64,000 nucleotides of DNA, taken from positions 372,001-436,000 of the forward strand of contig CAVXOW010000004.1 of assembly GCA_963763485.1 (NCBI GenBank), read 5' to 3'. The stretch comes from CAWCKS01 sp963763485 (GTDB lineage: Bacteria > Pseudomonadota > Alphaproteobacteria > Rhizobiales > Xanthobacteraceae). Every line of letters begins with the position of its first letter. The stretch's first letter is position 1. Below, piece by piece: positions 44,634-53,340 of this stretch. Position numbers and translations under genes: made by a program. The notes beneath the pieces were generated by a model, which saw nothing but the letters and a program-made list of their open reading frames with translations, searched no databases and was not told the DNA's origin.

Positions 44634-44745
44634 GCGAAAAATGCCTTTCTCGGCGAATACATCGCGCGGCACGGTCGGCGAAGTTCCGCGATTCGCTTCG
44701 ACGCATAGTGGATCAGCGCGACACTAATAGGGCGGCGCGAGGCGA

Positions 44746-44937
44746 TCAGCTCGCGCTCAACTGACTTTCTTTCGCGACGCGCTCGAACGCCTCGTCGGAA
44801 CTCTTGATGCGATATTGGCAATCGTCGCCATCGGTCGGCAACAGCCGGATCACCTGGTAGGTCCCGCTCGACGCCGGACGCGACACATTGCTGGCCGTAA
44901 AATAAACTGTTTCCCCAACGCGATACTTGTGTGCCAA
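44746..44937 (-). CDS. Conserved hypothetical protein (small, SH3-like)
   Basis: A 63-residue protein: MAHKYRVGETVYFTASN, TYQVIRLLPTDGDDCQYRIKS, FERVAKESQL. The pattern of a short basic start, GETV strand and QYRIKS strand suggests a small beta-barrel. Near-identical small proteins occur in related genomes as I recall. It is upstream of the membrane protein gene on the same strand, with 112 bases between. Confidence 0.7.
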   Translation of the reverse strand: MAHKYRVGETVYFTASNVSRPASSGTYQVIRLLPTDGDDCQYRIKSSDEAFERVAKESQLSAS

Positions 44938-45146
44938 CGCCCTCTCCCTCGCTTCGAACGCCTCACCGCCAATCCCTCAAATGGTCAAGGGAACCGGCGA
45001 TCTCACCCGCGCTTCTTTTAGCACGCCACGAGCGGATTTGGCCAGTCTTTCCCGGTCGGCAGAATTGCAAAATTGTGAGGCATTTCAAAACAATACGGCT
45101 ATTCGGAAAGCTTCGCGTCAACCTCGCGCGGAACCCGCCGCTACCC

Positions 45147-45803
45147 TCAATCGCCCTCAAATTTCTCGATCACGAACGTCTCTTTCAGCGCCGCCTCGGT
45201 CCATTCCCTGAACGGTGCGAACGCCGTCACGGTGGCCATGTAGTCGCGTGCGCCGGCAGACACATCCACCGCATAAGTCAGGAACCGATGCACTACGGGA
45301 GCGAACATCGCGTCGGCGGCCGAGAAGCGGCCGAACAGGAACGGTCCGCCGCTGCCGAATCGCTTGCGGCAGTCCGTCCAGATCTCATCGACGCGCGCAA
45401 CGTTGTCCATTGCATCGGGCGACAGCGCCTTTGCCCGAACCGGGCGATGGATGTTCATGGAACACTCGTTGCGCAGCGCCATGAAGCCAGAGTGCATCTC
45501 GGACGAGATCGAGCGAGCATGCGCGCGAGCAGCGCGATCCGTCGGCCACACGCCGGCTTCCGGATAGCGATCGGCGAGAAATTCCATGATCGCGAGCGAA
45601 TCCCAGATCGTCACACCGTCGTCGACCAGGATCGGGACCTTGCCCGACGGCGCGAAGTCGAGGATGCGCTGCTTGTCCGTCGGCCCCGTATAGAGCGGAA
45701 CGTTGACCTCGTCGAACGCGAGATTAGCGCCCTTCAGCATCAGCCACGGCCGCATCGACCATGACGAGTAGTTCTTGTTGCCGATGACGAGGGTGCGGGT
45801 CAT
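45147..45803 (-). CDS. Glutathione S-transferase family protein
   Basis: A 218-residue GST. The thioredoxin-like domain begins LVIGNKNYSSWSMRPWLMLKG, with a Ser/Tyr-rich glutathione-binding loop, and PSGKVPILVDDGVTIWDSLAIMEFLADR holds the cis-Pro and the Glu/Asp-Ser that contact glutathione. An all-helical C-terminal domain follows. The ATG at 45803 is chosen over the longer frame, which antisenses the next gene. Confidence 0.92.
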   Translation of the reverse strand: MTRTLVIGNKNYSSWSMRPWLMLKGANLAFDEVNVPLYTGPTDKQRILDFAPSGKVPILVDDGVTIWDSLAIMEFLADRYPEAGVWPTDRAARAHARSISSEMHSGFMALRNECSMNIHRPVRAKALSPDAMDNVARVDEIWTDCRKRFGSGGPFLFGRFSAADAMFAPVVHRFLTYAVDVSAGARDYMATVTAFAPFREWTEAALKETFVIEKFEGD

Positions 45804-45900
45804 GGCTTGATGTCTCCTGTGACCGGGCGAGCCATATAGCAGGCCTTCGCTGTCTTGAGCACTTGCTTGATCGACTTCGTTCCGGCAAGGCAGGTCAGCG

Positions 45901-46170
45901 ATGCGTAACAATTCCTCTGAAGAGTCCAAGGAGCTGCGTACGTCAGTGCTGAATGCGCTGACCAACAGCGGCGAAAAAACCCTCAGCGCCCAGGAGATCG
46001 CCCGCTTGGTGGTCGCCGACGACAGTTGGCCGAGCTTGCTCGTGCCGATCCGGCGCGCCGCCGTCGAGCTCGCGCTTGCCGGGCGGCTTGTGATCTATCG
46101 CAAAGGCAAACCGGTGGACCCCGCGGATTTCAAGGGCGTCTATCGGCTCGGGCTGCCGCGGCACGATTAG
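45901..46170 (+). CDS. DUF3253 family protein
   Basis: An 89-residue protein with a predicted winged helix (TLSAQEIARLVVADDSWPSLLVPIRRAAVELALAGRLVIYRKGKPVDP, given here as family landmarks in part) matching DUF3253. It may bind nucleic acid, but no role is known. It is divergent from the GST gene. Confidence 0.82.
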   Translation: MRNNSSEESKELRTSVLNALTNSGEKTLSAQEIARLVVADDSWPSLLVPIRRAAVELALAGRLVIYRKGKPVDPADFKGVYRLGLPRHD

Positions 46171-46217
46171 AGTCCGCCCGGGTCAAGCCGGAGGACATGC
46201 TTTTTCCGGATCGCGCG

Positions 46218-47012
46218 TTAGCGCGGCGCGGGAAACAGCGCTGAACTCCGCCCGGTCAGCCAGTAAATGAGAAGGCCGCCCCACTCGTGCAGTGCAACGT
46301 CGGTGCGGGCCAACCCGCTGCTGAGCCGATCGAACGGCACCGCCGCATCGACCCAACCCCGCGTGCGCCAGTCGACCGGAAAGGCTTCGACCTCAAAACC
46401 GGCCTTGCGAAAGGCGCCGATGGCTCGCGGCATATGGAACGCCGAGGTGACGAGCAGCCAGCGCTCGCCGGACTTCGGCGCCAGCATCGCACGCAGCATG
46501 GTCGCGTTTTCGGCTGTCGTGCGCGAGGCCTCTTCGAGCAGGATGCGGTCGCGGCTGACGCCAAACTCCTGCAATAGCTGCGCGGCGATCGGCGCTTCCG
46601 ATACCGAGCCCATGAACAGATTGCCGCTGCCGCCGCTGAACACAATCTTGGCTTGTGGAAACCGGCGTCCAAGCCGCAGCATAGTGAGGATGCGCTCGGC
46701 GGACGCGTCGAGCTCGATACTGTTGCGCGCGGCCGACGCCTCCGAGTCGATGGCGCCACCAAGCACAATGATGCCGTCCGGGTTATCAGCTGACTGCCAT
46801 TGCGGAAAGCGCTCGGTCAGCGCCAGCAGGAGAATGTTGCCGAGCGGCGAGAAGCCGGCGATCGCGAGCAGCACGGTCGATACCGTGATCAGAGTCAGTC
46901 CTGCGTGCCGCCGGCGCGCCAGCAGGAGGCACAAGCCGGCGAGGCCCGCGAGCGCGATCAGGTTTGACGGGACGGCGAAGAAGCCGGCGGCTTTGGAAAG
47001 CACAAAGAACAT
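46218..47012 (-). CDS. YdcF / DUF218 family protein (ElyC/SanA-like)
   Basis: A 264-residue protein with two N-terminal membrane segments (FAVPSNLIALAGLAGLCLLLA and LTLITVSTVLLAIAGFSP). The DUF218 domain reads GIIVLGGAIDSE, VFSGGSGNL, LEEASRTTAENATML and LLVTSAFHMPRAIGAF. Relatives in E. coli (ElyC, SanA) affect envelope and peptidoglycan integrity. The aldo-keto reductase gene is nine bases upstream on the same strand. Confidence 0.88.
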   Translation of the reverse strand: MFFVLSKAAGFFAVPSNLIALAGLAGLCLLLARRRHAGLTLITVSTVLLAIAGFSPLGNILLLALTERFPQWQSADNPDGIIVLGGAIDSEASAARNSIELDASAERILTMLRLGRRFPQAKIVFSGGSGNLFMGSVSEAPIAAQLLQEFGVSRDRILLEEASRTTAENATMLRAMLAPKSGERWLLVTSAFHMPRAIGAFRKAGFEVEAFPVDWRTRGWVDAAVPFDRLSSGLARTDVALHEWGGLLIYWLTGRSSALFPAPR

Positions 47013-47021
47013 TTGCTGACG

Positions 47022-47804
47022 CTAGCGGTGCCCCGCGCCGATCGCAAAGATTTGCTCCATTTCGCCGGGCGTCAGCGCGAAATCAAAGACCGAAAAGTTC
47101 TCGGACAATCGTTCAATCCGCGAGGTGCGCGGAATGGCCGCGACGCCCTGCTGCACCAGCCAGCGCAGCGTTACCTGGGCAGCAGTCTTCTTGTAGCGCG
47201 CTCCGATTTCGGTCAACACCACGTCGCCCCTGACGTTGCCCTTGGCAATCGGGCTGTAGGCGACGACTGCGAGACCGGCTGCGGCACATGCCTGCCGCAA
47301 AGCGGTCTGATCAAGGTAGGGATGGTAGTGGATCTGGTTGCACACGAGCGGCTCTCTGCAGAGCGAGACCGCCTCTTGCGTCAGCTGCGCGTCGAAATTC
47401 GAGATGCCGATGTGCCTCGCCAGGCCCTCGCGCTTGACCTTCGCAAGGGCGTCCAGCGTCTCACTGAGCGGAATGCGCGTGCTCGGCCAGTGCAGCAGCA
47501 GCAGGTCGACATCGGATACGCGGAGGCGCGCGACGCTTTCCTTGACTGACCGCTCGAGGTCAGGCGGGGCGAAATGCGTGGGCCAGACCTTCGTGGTGAC
47601 GAAAACCTCGGCGCGCGGTACGCCGGAGCCGCGCAAACCTTCGCCGACGTCGCGCTCGTTGTCGTACATTTGCGCAGTGTCGATATGGCGATAGCCGAGC
47701 CGCAGGGCCTGCTCCACGACACGCGCGCAGACCCGCCCGCGCAGCTCCCAGGTGCCAAGCCCGATCGCCGGGATCTTCGCGCCGTTCGCTTCAATGACCT
47801 GCAT
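47022..47804 (-). CDS. Aldo/keto reductase
   Basis: A 260-residue NADPH-dependent reductase with the AKR tetrad: Asp/Tyr in RHIDTAQMYDNE, Lys in VTTKVWPTHF and His in LLLLHWPS. The cofactor region VAAIPRTSRIERLSENF is near the C-terminus, where the usual IPKS appears as IPRT. It is similar in size to 2,5-diketo-D-gluconate reductases, but the substrate is unknown. The ATG at 47804 begins MQVIEANGAKIPAIGLGTW. Confidence 0.92.
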   Translation of the reverse strand: MQVIEANGAKIPAIGLGTWELRGRVCARVVEQALRLGYRHIDTAQMYDNERDVGEGLRGSGVPRAEVFVTTKVWPTHFAPPDLERSVKESVARLRVSDVDLLLLHWPSTRIPLSETLDALAKVKREGLARHIGISNFDAQLTQEAVSLCREPLVCNQIHYHPYLDQTALRQACAAAGLAVVAYSPIAKGNVRGDVVLTEIGARYKKTAAQVTLRWLVQQGVAAIPRTSRIERLSENFSVFDFALTPGEMEQIFAIGAGHR

Positions 47805-47896
47805 GGCCGGGCGTTCCAGTTGCGTAAGCAGGATAGCACGGATCGACGACAGCCCGGACGCGAGGCTCCGGTTCGAGCCCCGGTTCAAGCCTTAGT

Positions 47897-48205
47897 TCAA
47901 ACCTTGGCTGGATCGCGCGCCAGCGCCGCATAGGCGAAGTCAGGGGCCCGCGCGATCAGCGTCAGCAACGCGCGAGCCGGGCCGCGCGGCGTTCGCTTGC
48001 CCTGCTCCCAATTGCGGATGGTATCGAGCGGCACGCCAAGCCTGGCCGCAAACTGCTCCTGGGTCAGGTGATTGCGCAAGCGAAGCTCTCGCACCTGGAT
48101 GGCCGGAGGCTCGGCCACGGACAACCGCTCCGGCGCGAGTGGAAATTCGCATCCGTCCCGGATCTCGACAATCCGTCCATCGGCCTTGAGGCGCAGTCGC
48201 TGCAT
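47897..48205 (-). CDS. XRE-family helix-turn-helix protein (HigA/NadS-like)
   Basis: A 102-residue protein with a C-terminal XRE domain: VRELRLRNHLTQEQFAARLGVPLDTIRNWEQGKRTPRGPARALL in essence, the NadS/HigA2 type. The N-terminal 35 residues form a short strand-rich extension (RLRLKADGRIVEIRDGCEF). No RelE/HigB-type toxin gene is beside it: the neighbours are an aldo-keto reductase and a deacetylase. It is therefore more likely a solitary regulator. Confidence 0.83.
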   Translation of the reverse strand: MQRLRLKADGRIVEIRDGCEFPLAPERLSVAEPPAIQVRELRLRNHLTQEQFAARLGVPLDTIRNWEQGKRTPRGPARALLTLIARAPDFAYAALARDPAKV

Positions 48206-48275
48206 GGCGCTCCCACCGCGGCGATGGTTGATCGATTATGGTTAATGAATTGTTAATGTTGCGATCGCGGCCTTA

Positions 48276-49136
48276 GTGCTGATGAGTTCTCGTAGTTTGT
48301 CGCAGACGATGAGCAAGGCATTAATGCGTTCAATTGTTTTGATGGCGGCGGCGGGCGCGGCGGTGCTGTCGGCTGGTGCCGCGGCGTCCGCCGGCGAATG
48401 CCCGAGCAAGACCGCGCTGGGGACATTTCGGACGCTCGCCGTCGGCGTCAACGAGACGCCACGGGTCGGACTGAAGGAATTTCTGACCACCTTGCCGCTC
48501 GCTGACAAGGAGGTGGTGCTGACCTTCGACGACGGCCCGTTCCCGCCGACCACCCGCCGCGTGCTCTTAGCGCTCGCCGATCAATGCGTGCAGGCGACCT
48601 TCTTCCTGATCGGGCAGAACGCAGCGCACAATCCCGACCTCGTCCGCAAGATCGTGGCCGATGGTCACAGCATCGGCCATCACAGCTGGTCGCACCGCAT
48701 CCTCGGCCGCATCCCGCAAAACGCCGCCGAGCAGGAAGTCGATCGCGGCATCACCGCGGTGGAAGAGATCACGGGCAAACCAAAAGCTCAGGGAACCGTC
48801 GGCCAGAGTGGCGCGATGATCGAGCCGACGCGGTTCTTTCGCTTCCCGGGGTTCGTTTCGACGCCAAGACTGCTCGACGAACTCAACGGTCGCAACATGG
48901 TGATCTTTGGCGCTGACCTCTGGGCCAGCGACTGGAACAAGATGACGCCGGACCAGGAACTCAGCCAGATCGTCGGCAGGCTCAAGGTCGCGCGGAAGGG
49001 CATCATCCTGTTTCATGACATCAAGGCGCAGACTGCCGCGATGCTGCCGTCCTTCCTCCGTTTTCTCAGGGACAACGGCTATCATGTGGTACAGGTTGTC
49101 CCTTCCGGAATGGTGCAAGCGGATTCCGGCAAATGA
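48276..49136 (+). CDS. Polysaccharide deacetylase family protein (1 of 2)
   Basis: A 286-residue exported NodB-fold (CE4) protein. A signal peptide (SIVLMAAAGAAVLSAGAAASA) precedes VLTFDDGPFPPTT, whose Asp-Asp pair is the base and metal ligand, then HSIGHHSWSH (metal-binding His-x3-His), FFRFPGF and LFHDIKAQTAAML. It would remove acetyl groups from cell-wall or surface glycans in the periplasm. The GTG at 48276 or ATG at 48282 are both possible starts. A paralogue follows at 49269. Confidence 0.9.
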   Translation: MLMSSRSLSQTMSKALMRSIVLMAAAGAAVLSAGAAASAGECPSKTALGTFRTLAVGVNETPRVGLKEFLTTLPLADKEVVLTFDDGPFPPTTRRVLLALADQCVQATFFLIGQNAAHNPDLVRKIVADGHSIGHHSWSHRILGRIPQNAAEQEVDRGITAVEEITGKPKAQGTVGQSGAMIEPTRFFRFPGFVSTPRLLDELNGRNMVIFGADLWASDWNKMTPDQELSQIVGRLKVARKGIILFHDIKAQTAAMLPSFLRFLRDNGYHVVQVVPSGMVQADSGK

Positions 49137-49268
49137 ACTGAATTCGCCGCCGCCAAGACCAAGAAGGCCAAAACGACCGCTTTTCGGCCTGTGGACGATT
49201 AAGCGACCGTTCATCTGCCCATCCCTAACTTTGGTGTTTCTGTCAGACTGGTGCCGATTGGAATTCCG

Positions 49269-50447
49269 ATGCCTTCGCCCCGCTTTCTGAGTTGGCTGAC
49301 CGTCACCGCCCTGATGGCGCTCGGCACCGCGCAAGCATCGGCACAAGGGGCGGCCGAGACTTGCCCCGGACACCCCGACGCGATCGGCACTTCGCGCACC
49401 ATTGTGGTCGACCCGAACGAACACCCGCACATCGGCACCATGCAGTATGCGGAGACGCTGCCGTTGCGCGATCACGAGGTGGTGCTGACGTTCGACGACG
49501 GACCGCTGCCGCGCTACTCGAACCAGGTCCTCGACATCCTCGCCGCCCAGTGCGTGAAGGCGACCTTCTTTGAAATCGGGCGGATGGCGCAGGCGTTCCC
49601 CGACGGCATCAAGCGCCTGCGTGCGGACGGCCACACCATCGGCACCCACAGCGAGAACCATCCTTTGAGCTTCGAGCGCATGCCGCTCGGCAAGGTGGCG
49701 AAGGAAGTCGACGACGGCATCGCCTCGGTCAAGGCGACGCTCGGCGACGACGGCAAGGGCGTGGCGCCGTTCTTTCGCATTCCGGGGTTGTTGCGCTCGC
49801 CGCAGGTCGACGAACTGCTGGCCTCGCGTGGCCTGATGACCTGGAGCGCGGATTTCCTGGCCGACGACTGGCGCAACATCTCGTCGGCACGAGTGGCCTC
49901 GCTGGCGCTGTCCCGCCTCGAGGCGAAGGGCAAGGGGGTGCTCCTGTTGCATGACATCCACGCCCGGACGGTCGCCGCGCTGCCGACGATCCTGCGCCAG
50001 CTGAAAGCGCACGGCTTCCACATCGTGCATGTGGTTCCGTCCGGCGCGGAGCAACCGAAGACGCCGACAGCCGCAGCGGATTGGCGGCTGCGCGGCGAGG
50101 CTCAGGTTGCCGCCGCGAAGTGGCCGACGCCACCCCGCTTCGTGTTTGCGCAGATCGTGCCCACCGCGGCCCCTGACATGACTGACCTCGGCGTGACCAG
50201 CACGAACGGCGCGATGATTGCGGCGGAGCCAAAAGATCTCCCGCGGCTCAGGACAAGGACTCCGCTGCCGCCCGAATTCATCTGGCCGCGCCAGCTGAGT
50301 TCGCTGCCGGTGACGCTGGTGGCGTTGCTCCCGGTGCCGTCGGCCCAGCTGTTCCGCCCCGACTACGGCGCATTCGAAGGCGGCTTCGCGCCACATCATC
50401 CGGACACCACCCATCGCGCCGAGATGGCAGCGCCTGCTGCGGATTAG
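49269..50447 (+). CDS. Polysaccharide deacetylase family protein (2 of 2)
   Basis: A 392-residue paralogue of the preceding gene with a signal peptide (FLSWLTVTALMALGTAQASAQ), VLTFDDGPLPRYS, TIGTHSENH, FFRIPGL and LLLHDIHARTVAALP. A C-terminal extension of about 110 residues, Pro/Arg-rich and without a recognised domain, distinguishes it. The ATG at 49269 begins the signal peptide; a GTG at 49251 is in frame. The tandem pair probably arose by duplication. Confidence 0.88.
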   Translation: MPSPRFLSWLTVTALMALGTAQASAQGAAETCPGHPDAIGTSRTIVVDPNEHPHIGTMQYAETLPLRDHEVVLTFDDGPLPRYSNQVLDILAAQCVKATFFEIGRMAQAFPDGIKRLRADGHTIGTHSENHPLSFERMPLGKVAKEVDDGIASVKATLGDDGKGVAPFFRIPGLLRSPQVDELLASRGLMTWSADFLADDWRNISSARVASLALSRLEAKGKGVLLLHDIHARTVAALPTILRQLKAHGFHIVHVVPSGAEQPKTPTAAADWRLRGEAQVAAAKWPTPPRFVFAQIVPTAAPDMTDLGVTSTNGAMIAAEPKDLPRLRTRTPLPPEFIWPRQLSSLPVTLVALLPVPSAQLFRPDYGAFEGGFAPHHPDTTHRAEMAAPAAD

Positions 50448-50545
50448 TCGGTAACGCTGCGCCCGAGGGCATGCTTTTTCCGCGCCATGCGCTAAGCTTT
50501 GCGCGTGCCGGTGGACGCCGGCAGCATATTCACCCGACTTGACGT

Positions 50546-50872
50546 ATGTCTCCTGCACGCCTGCCCCTACTTGCGCTGGCTTTCGGCTTGGTCGCGACAA
50601 CCGCCGCGTCGGCCGCGCCGGCCATGAGCACGATCTGGCAGGACACATCGCTCGACCTCGAAGCTTGCGTGAAACAAGCCGAGCTTGCGCTGCACGATGC
50701 GGGGATGACGAAGAATGCGCAGACCTTGCGCGAGAGCGTTTACGGCGAACAAGGCCTCTATACTGGCTCGATCCGTTGCCTCACCGGCAAGGGCATTGTC
50801 TTCATCGTTGTCGCGGGCCCGCGCCAGGACCGGGCGAGCCAGCTTGTCAGCCTGCTGAAGAGCAAGTTCTGA
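50546..50872 (+). CDS. Small exported protein of unknown function
   Basis: A 108-residue product with a signal peptide (LPLLALAFGLVATTAASAAPA). The mature part of about 85 residues has two cysteines (LEACVKQAEL and SIRCLTGKGIVFIVVAGP), likely a disulfide, and a C-terminal helix (RASQLVSLLKSKF). I recognise the pattern as a conserved hypothetical of Bradyrhizobium. It precedes the tRNA-Leu gene. Confidence 0.7.
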   Translation: MSPARLPLLALAFGLVATTAASAAPAMSTIWQDTSLDLEACVKQAELALHDAGMTKNAQTLRESVYGEQGLYTGSIRCLTGKGIVFIVVAGPRQDRASQLVSLLKSKF

Positions 50873-50988
50873 CCGGCTCCAGCGTCCCTGGAAGGCCGCC
50901 GCGCGGCCCTTGTCCCCTCATCATTGATTTGTTACATGGGCGCCGTTGCTGACGCGCCGGTCCTCTCAGGATTTGGCGCTATCCCCTT

Positions 50989-51073
50989 GCGGCCGTGGCG
51001 GAATTGGTAGACGCGCTAGCTTGAGGTGCTAGTGGGGCAACTCGTGGAGGTTCGAGTCCTCTCGGCCGCACCA
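50989..51073 (+). tRNA. tRNA-Leu (GAG)
   Basis: Acceptor GCGGCCG (50989-50995) pairs with CGGCCGC (51063-51069), followed by A and an encoded CCA. The anticodon loop TTGAGGT gives GAG, and the class II long variable arm (GTGGGGCAACTCGT) and T loop GTTCGAGTC are present. Total length is 85 bases. Confidence 0.97.
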
Positions 51074-51200
51074 ACTTAAGACCAACGTAGAGTCCGACGT
51101 TCTTTCATCGCCCGGCGAGGAGCCGGTGCGACCGCTGGACGCGTTTCCGCGCGCGGCGCAAGATGCGCAAAAACAAACGCGCTTCTGCGGAGGGAATCGC

Positions 51201-52811
51201 ATGACCGAGTTAACCGAAGCCTACACCAAAGGTCCGAGTTCGCCGCCGACGCGCGACCTCACACTTGGGCAGCTGCTCCAGCAGGCGGCACAACGCGCGC
51301 CGGACCGACTCGCGCTGGTCGCCGGTGTGCCCGATCCGGCCGCGCGGCGGCGCTGGACCTACAAGGAGCTTCTCGACCAGTCGCTGCGCACGGCGCGCGC
51401 GTTGCAGAAACGCTTCAAACCGGGCGAGCGCGTTGCCGTGTGGGCGCCGAATATCCCCGAGTGGGTGATGTGCGAGTTCGGCTGCGCCTTCGCCGGACTG
51501 GTCCTGGTCACGGTGAACCCCGCCTTCCGGCTGGCCGAGGTCGAATACGTCCTGAAGCAGTCACGCGCAGCCGGCATCCTCGTGATCAATAACTTCCGCG
51601 GCAACCCGATGCTCGCGACCGCGCAACAGGCCGCGAAGAACTGCCCCGAACTGCGCGAGGTGATTTGCTTCGACGATTGGGAAAAATTTCTCGCCTCGGG
51701 CGATGGATCGAAAGAGCCGCTGCCGGAGGTCCGCCCGATGGACCCGGTGATGATCCAGTACACCTCCGGCACAACGGGCTTCCCGAAGGGCGCGCTGCTG
51801 CATCACCGCGGCCTCGTCAACAACGGCGCCGACACCTTCGACCGCATGGGCGTGCCGGAAGGCGGCGTCTCGATCACCACCATGCCGCTGTTTCATACCG
51901 GCGGCTGCGTCTGCTGCGTGCTTGGCGCGGTGTCGCACGCCGTAACGCAGGTGCTGGTCGAGGCATTCGAACCGGGGCTCGTGCTCGAGCTGATTCAGAG
52001 TTTTGCTGCGAACGGTATCCTGGCCGTTCCGACCATGCTGGTCGCAATGATGGAGCATCCGAACTTCAGCACTACCGATCTATCATCCATCAGAGCGGTC
52101 TGCTCGGGCGGCTCCACGGTGCCGGCAGCACTGGTGCAAACGCTCGAGCAGAGGCTCGGCGCGCCGTTCACCATCGTGTTCGGCCAGACCGAGTGTTCGC
52201 CGGTCGCAACCATGACAAGCCCGTCCGACTCCACCGCCGACAAGGCCAACACCATCGGGCTGCCGCTGCCGAACGTCGAGGTGAAGATCGTCAACCCCGA
52301 CACCGGCAAGACCGCCGCGATCGGCGAGATCGGTGAATTCTGCACCCGCGGCTATCTCGTGATGCACGGCTATTTCGAGATGACGGATGCCACCAGAGCC
52401 GCGATCGATGCCGAGGGCTGGCTGCACACCGGCGACCTCTGCGCCATGGATGAGCGCGGCTACTGCACGGTCGAAGGCCGGCTCAAGGACATGATCATCC
52501 GCGGCGGCGAGAACATTTATCCGCGCGAGCTGGAGGAGCTCCTGTTCCGCCATCCGAAGGTCGGCGAGGTCGCCGTCGTCGGCCTGCCCGACGAAAAATG
52601 GGGCGAGGAAGTCGGCGCGTTCATCCGCCCGGCCCCCGGCGCTGATGTCAGCAAGGAAGAGCTGTTCCTCTACATGCGCGAGCACCTCGCCCCGCACAAG
52701 ACGCCGCGGCAGTGGTTCGTGGTCGAAGCGTTTCCGCTCACCGGCTCCGGCAAGATCCAGAAGTTCAGGCTGCGCGAGAGCTTTGTGAAGGGCGAGCTGA
52801 CGGCGCTCTAG
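51201..52811 (+). CDS. AMP-dependent acyl-CoA synthetase
   Basis: A 536-residue ANL-superfamily enzyme that activates a carboxylic acid to acyl-AMP, then acyl-CoA. Motifs: IQYTSGTTGFPKGALLHH (phosphate loop), VFGQTECSP, GWLHTGDL, DMIIRGGENIYP (hinge region) and the catalytic Lys in GSGKIQKF. It most resembles medium or long chain fatty-acyl-CoA synthetases. The start at 51201 has GGAGGGAA before it; the frame is open upstream to the tRNA but with non-homologous sequence. Confidence 0.92.
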   Translation: MTELTEAYTKGPSSPPTRDLTLGQLLQQAAQRAPDRLALVAGVPDPAARRRWTYKELLDQSLRTARALQKRFKPGERVAVWAPNIPEWVMCEFGCAFAGLVLVTVNPAFRLAEVEYVLKQSRAAGILVINNFRGNPMLATAQQAAKNCPELREVICFDDWEKFLASGDGSKEPLPEVRPMDPVMIQYTSGTTGFPKGALLHHRGLVNNGADTFDRMGVPEGGVSITTMPLFHTGGCVCCVLGAVSHAVTQVLVEAFEPGLVLELIQSFAANGILAVPTMLVAMMEHPNFSTTDLSSIRAVCSGGSTVPAALVQTLEQRLGAPFTIVFGQTECSPVATMTSPSDSTADKANTIGLPLPNVEVKIVNPDTGKTAAIGEIGEFCTRGYLVMHGYFEMTDATRAAIDAEGWLHTGDLCAMDERGYCTVEGRLKDMIIRGGENIYPRELEELLFRHPKVGEVAVVGLPDEKWGEEVGAFIRPAPGADVSKEELFLYMREHLAPHKTPRQWFVVEAFPLTGSGKIQKFRLRESFVKGELTAL

Positions 52812-52905
52812 GAAGCTGCCTCAGCTGTGACCAGCGCCGCCGCGCAACAAGTTGATGCTGCTGTCGTTTCGGCTGATTTTGGTGGGATTTTCGCGCACGG
52901 GCCGA

Positions 52906-52954
52906 AATATCCGTCGACGGATATTCGCCGACGAATATTCGTCGGCGTATATAC
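52906..52954. repeat. Two abutting perfect palindromes built on a 14-base period
   Basis: A perfect 20-base palindrome (52906-52925, centre CCGTCGACGG) is followed without a gap by a perfect 22-base palindrome (52926-52947, centre CGAATATTCG). The same segment can be read as three decaying direct units with a 14-base period: CGACGGATATTCG at 52915, CGACGAATATTCG at 52929 and CGGCGTATATAC at 52943. It lies between the convergent acyl-CoA synthetase and FliN-like genes and lacks a T tract. Confidence 0.85.
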
Positions 52955-53007
52955 AATAACGAGCATTTAGGAATAAATACTACCAGCGTTCTGACGAAGC
53001 GCAGCTT

Positions 53008-53250
53008 TCAGCGCCTGTCCGGCGAGCGTGGCAGCATCTGCTTCACCTCGACCGCGATGCGGTTGCCTTTGACGACGACGACGCCGCTCGCCACCGGCAT
53101 GTTGTTGGCGAGGACCTTGACCTCGTCCTGCTCGGACGCATCGAGCTCGATGATGGCGCCGCGGCTCAAGCGCAAGACCTGGTGGACCGGCATCGAGGTG
53201 GTGCCCAGCACCACCATGAGGTCGACTGCAACGTCGTCTATATTGGGCAC
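53008..53250 (-). CDS. FliN/FliM C-terminal (SpoA) domain protein
   Basis: An 80-residue protein consisting only of the SpoA fold of flagellar switch proteins: DLMVVLGTTSMPVHQVLRLSRGAIIELD, VLANNMPVASGVVVVKGNRIAVEV in part. The GTG start at 53250 has GGAG six bases upstream. No flagellar genes are nearby. FliN proteins are usually longer, with an extra N-terminal region, so this is a minimal version, possibly serving a flagellar switch or a type III secretion C-ring. Confidence 0.83.
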   Translation of the reverse strand: MPNIDDVAVDLMVVLGTTSMPVHQVLRLSRGAIIELDASEQDEVKVLANNMPVASGVVVVKGNRIAVEVKQMLPRSPDRR

Positions 53251-53340
53251 CGGAACTCCAGACGGTCATGGCGTTGCTGCCCTTGAGACCAGGACTCAAG
53301 AGGCCGCGACAGCCCACTGTCACCACGGTATGGTTAGCAG

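Noticed and set aside
47897..48205. Toxin-antitoxin locus around the XRE/HigA-like gene
   Set aside because: No RelE/HigB-type toxin gene is present on either side; both neighbours are metabolic or envelope genes.
48567..50648. Minus-strand open frame of 693 codons
   Set aside because: It is antisense to two clear deacetylase genes, has the Arg/His-rich composition of a GC-rich shadow frame and no recognisable domain.
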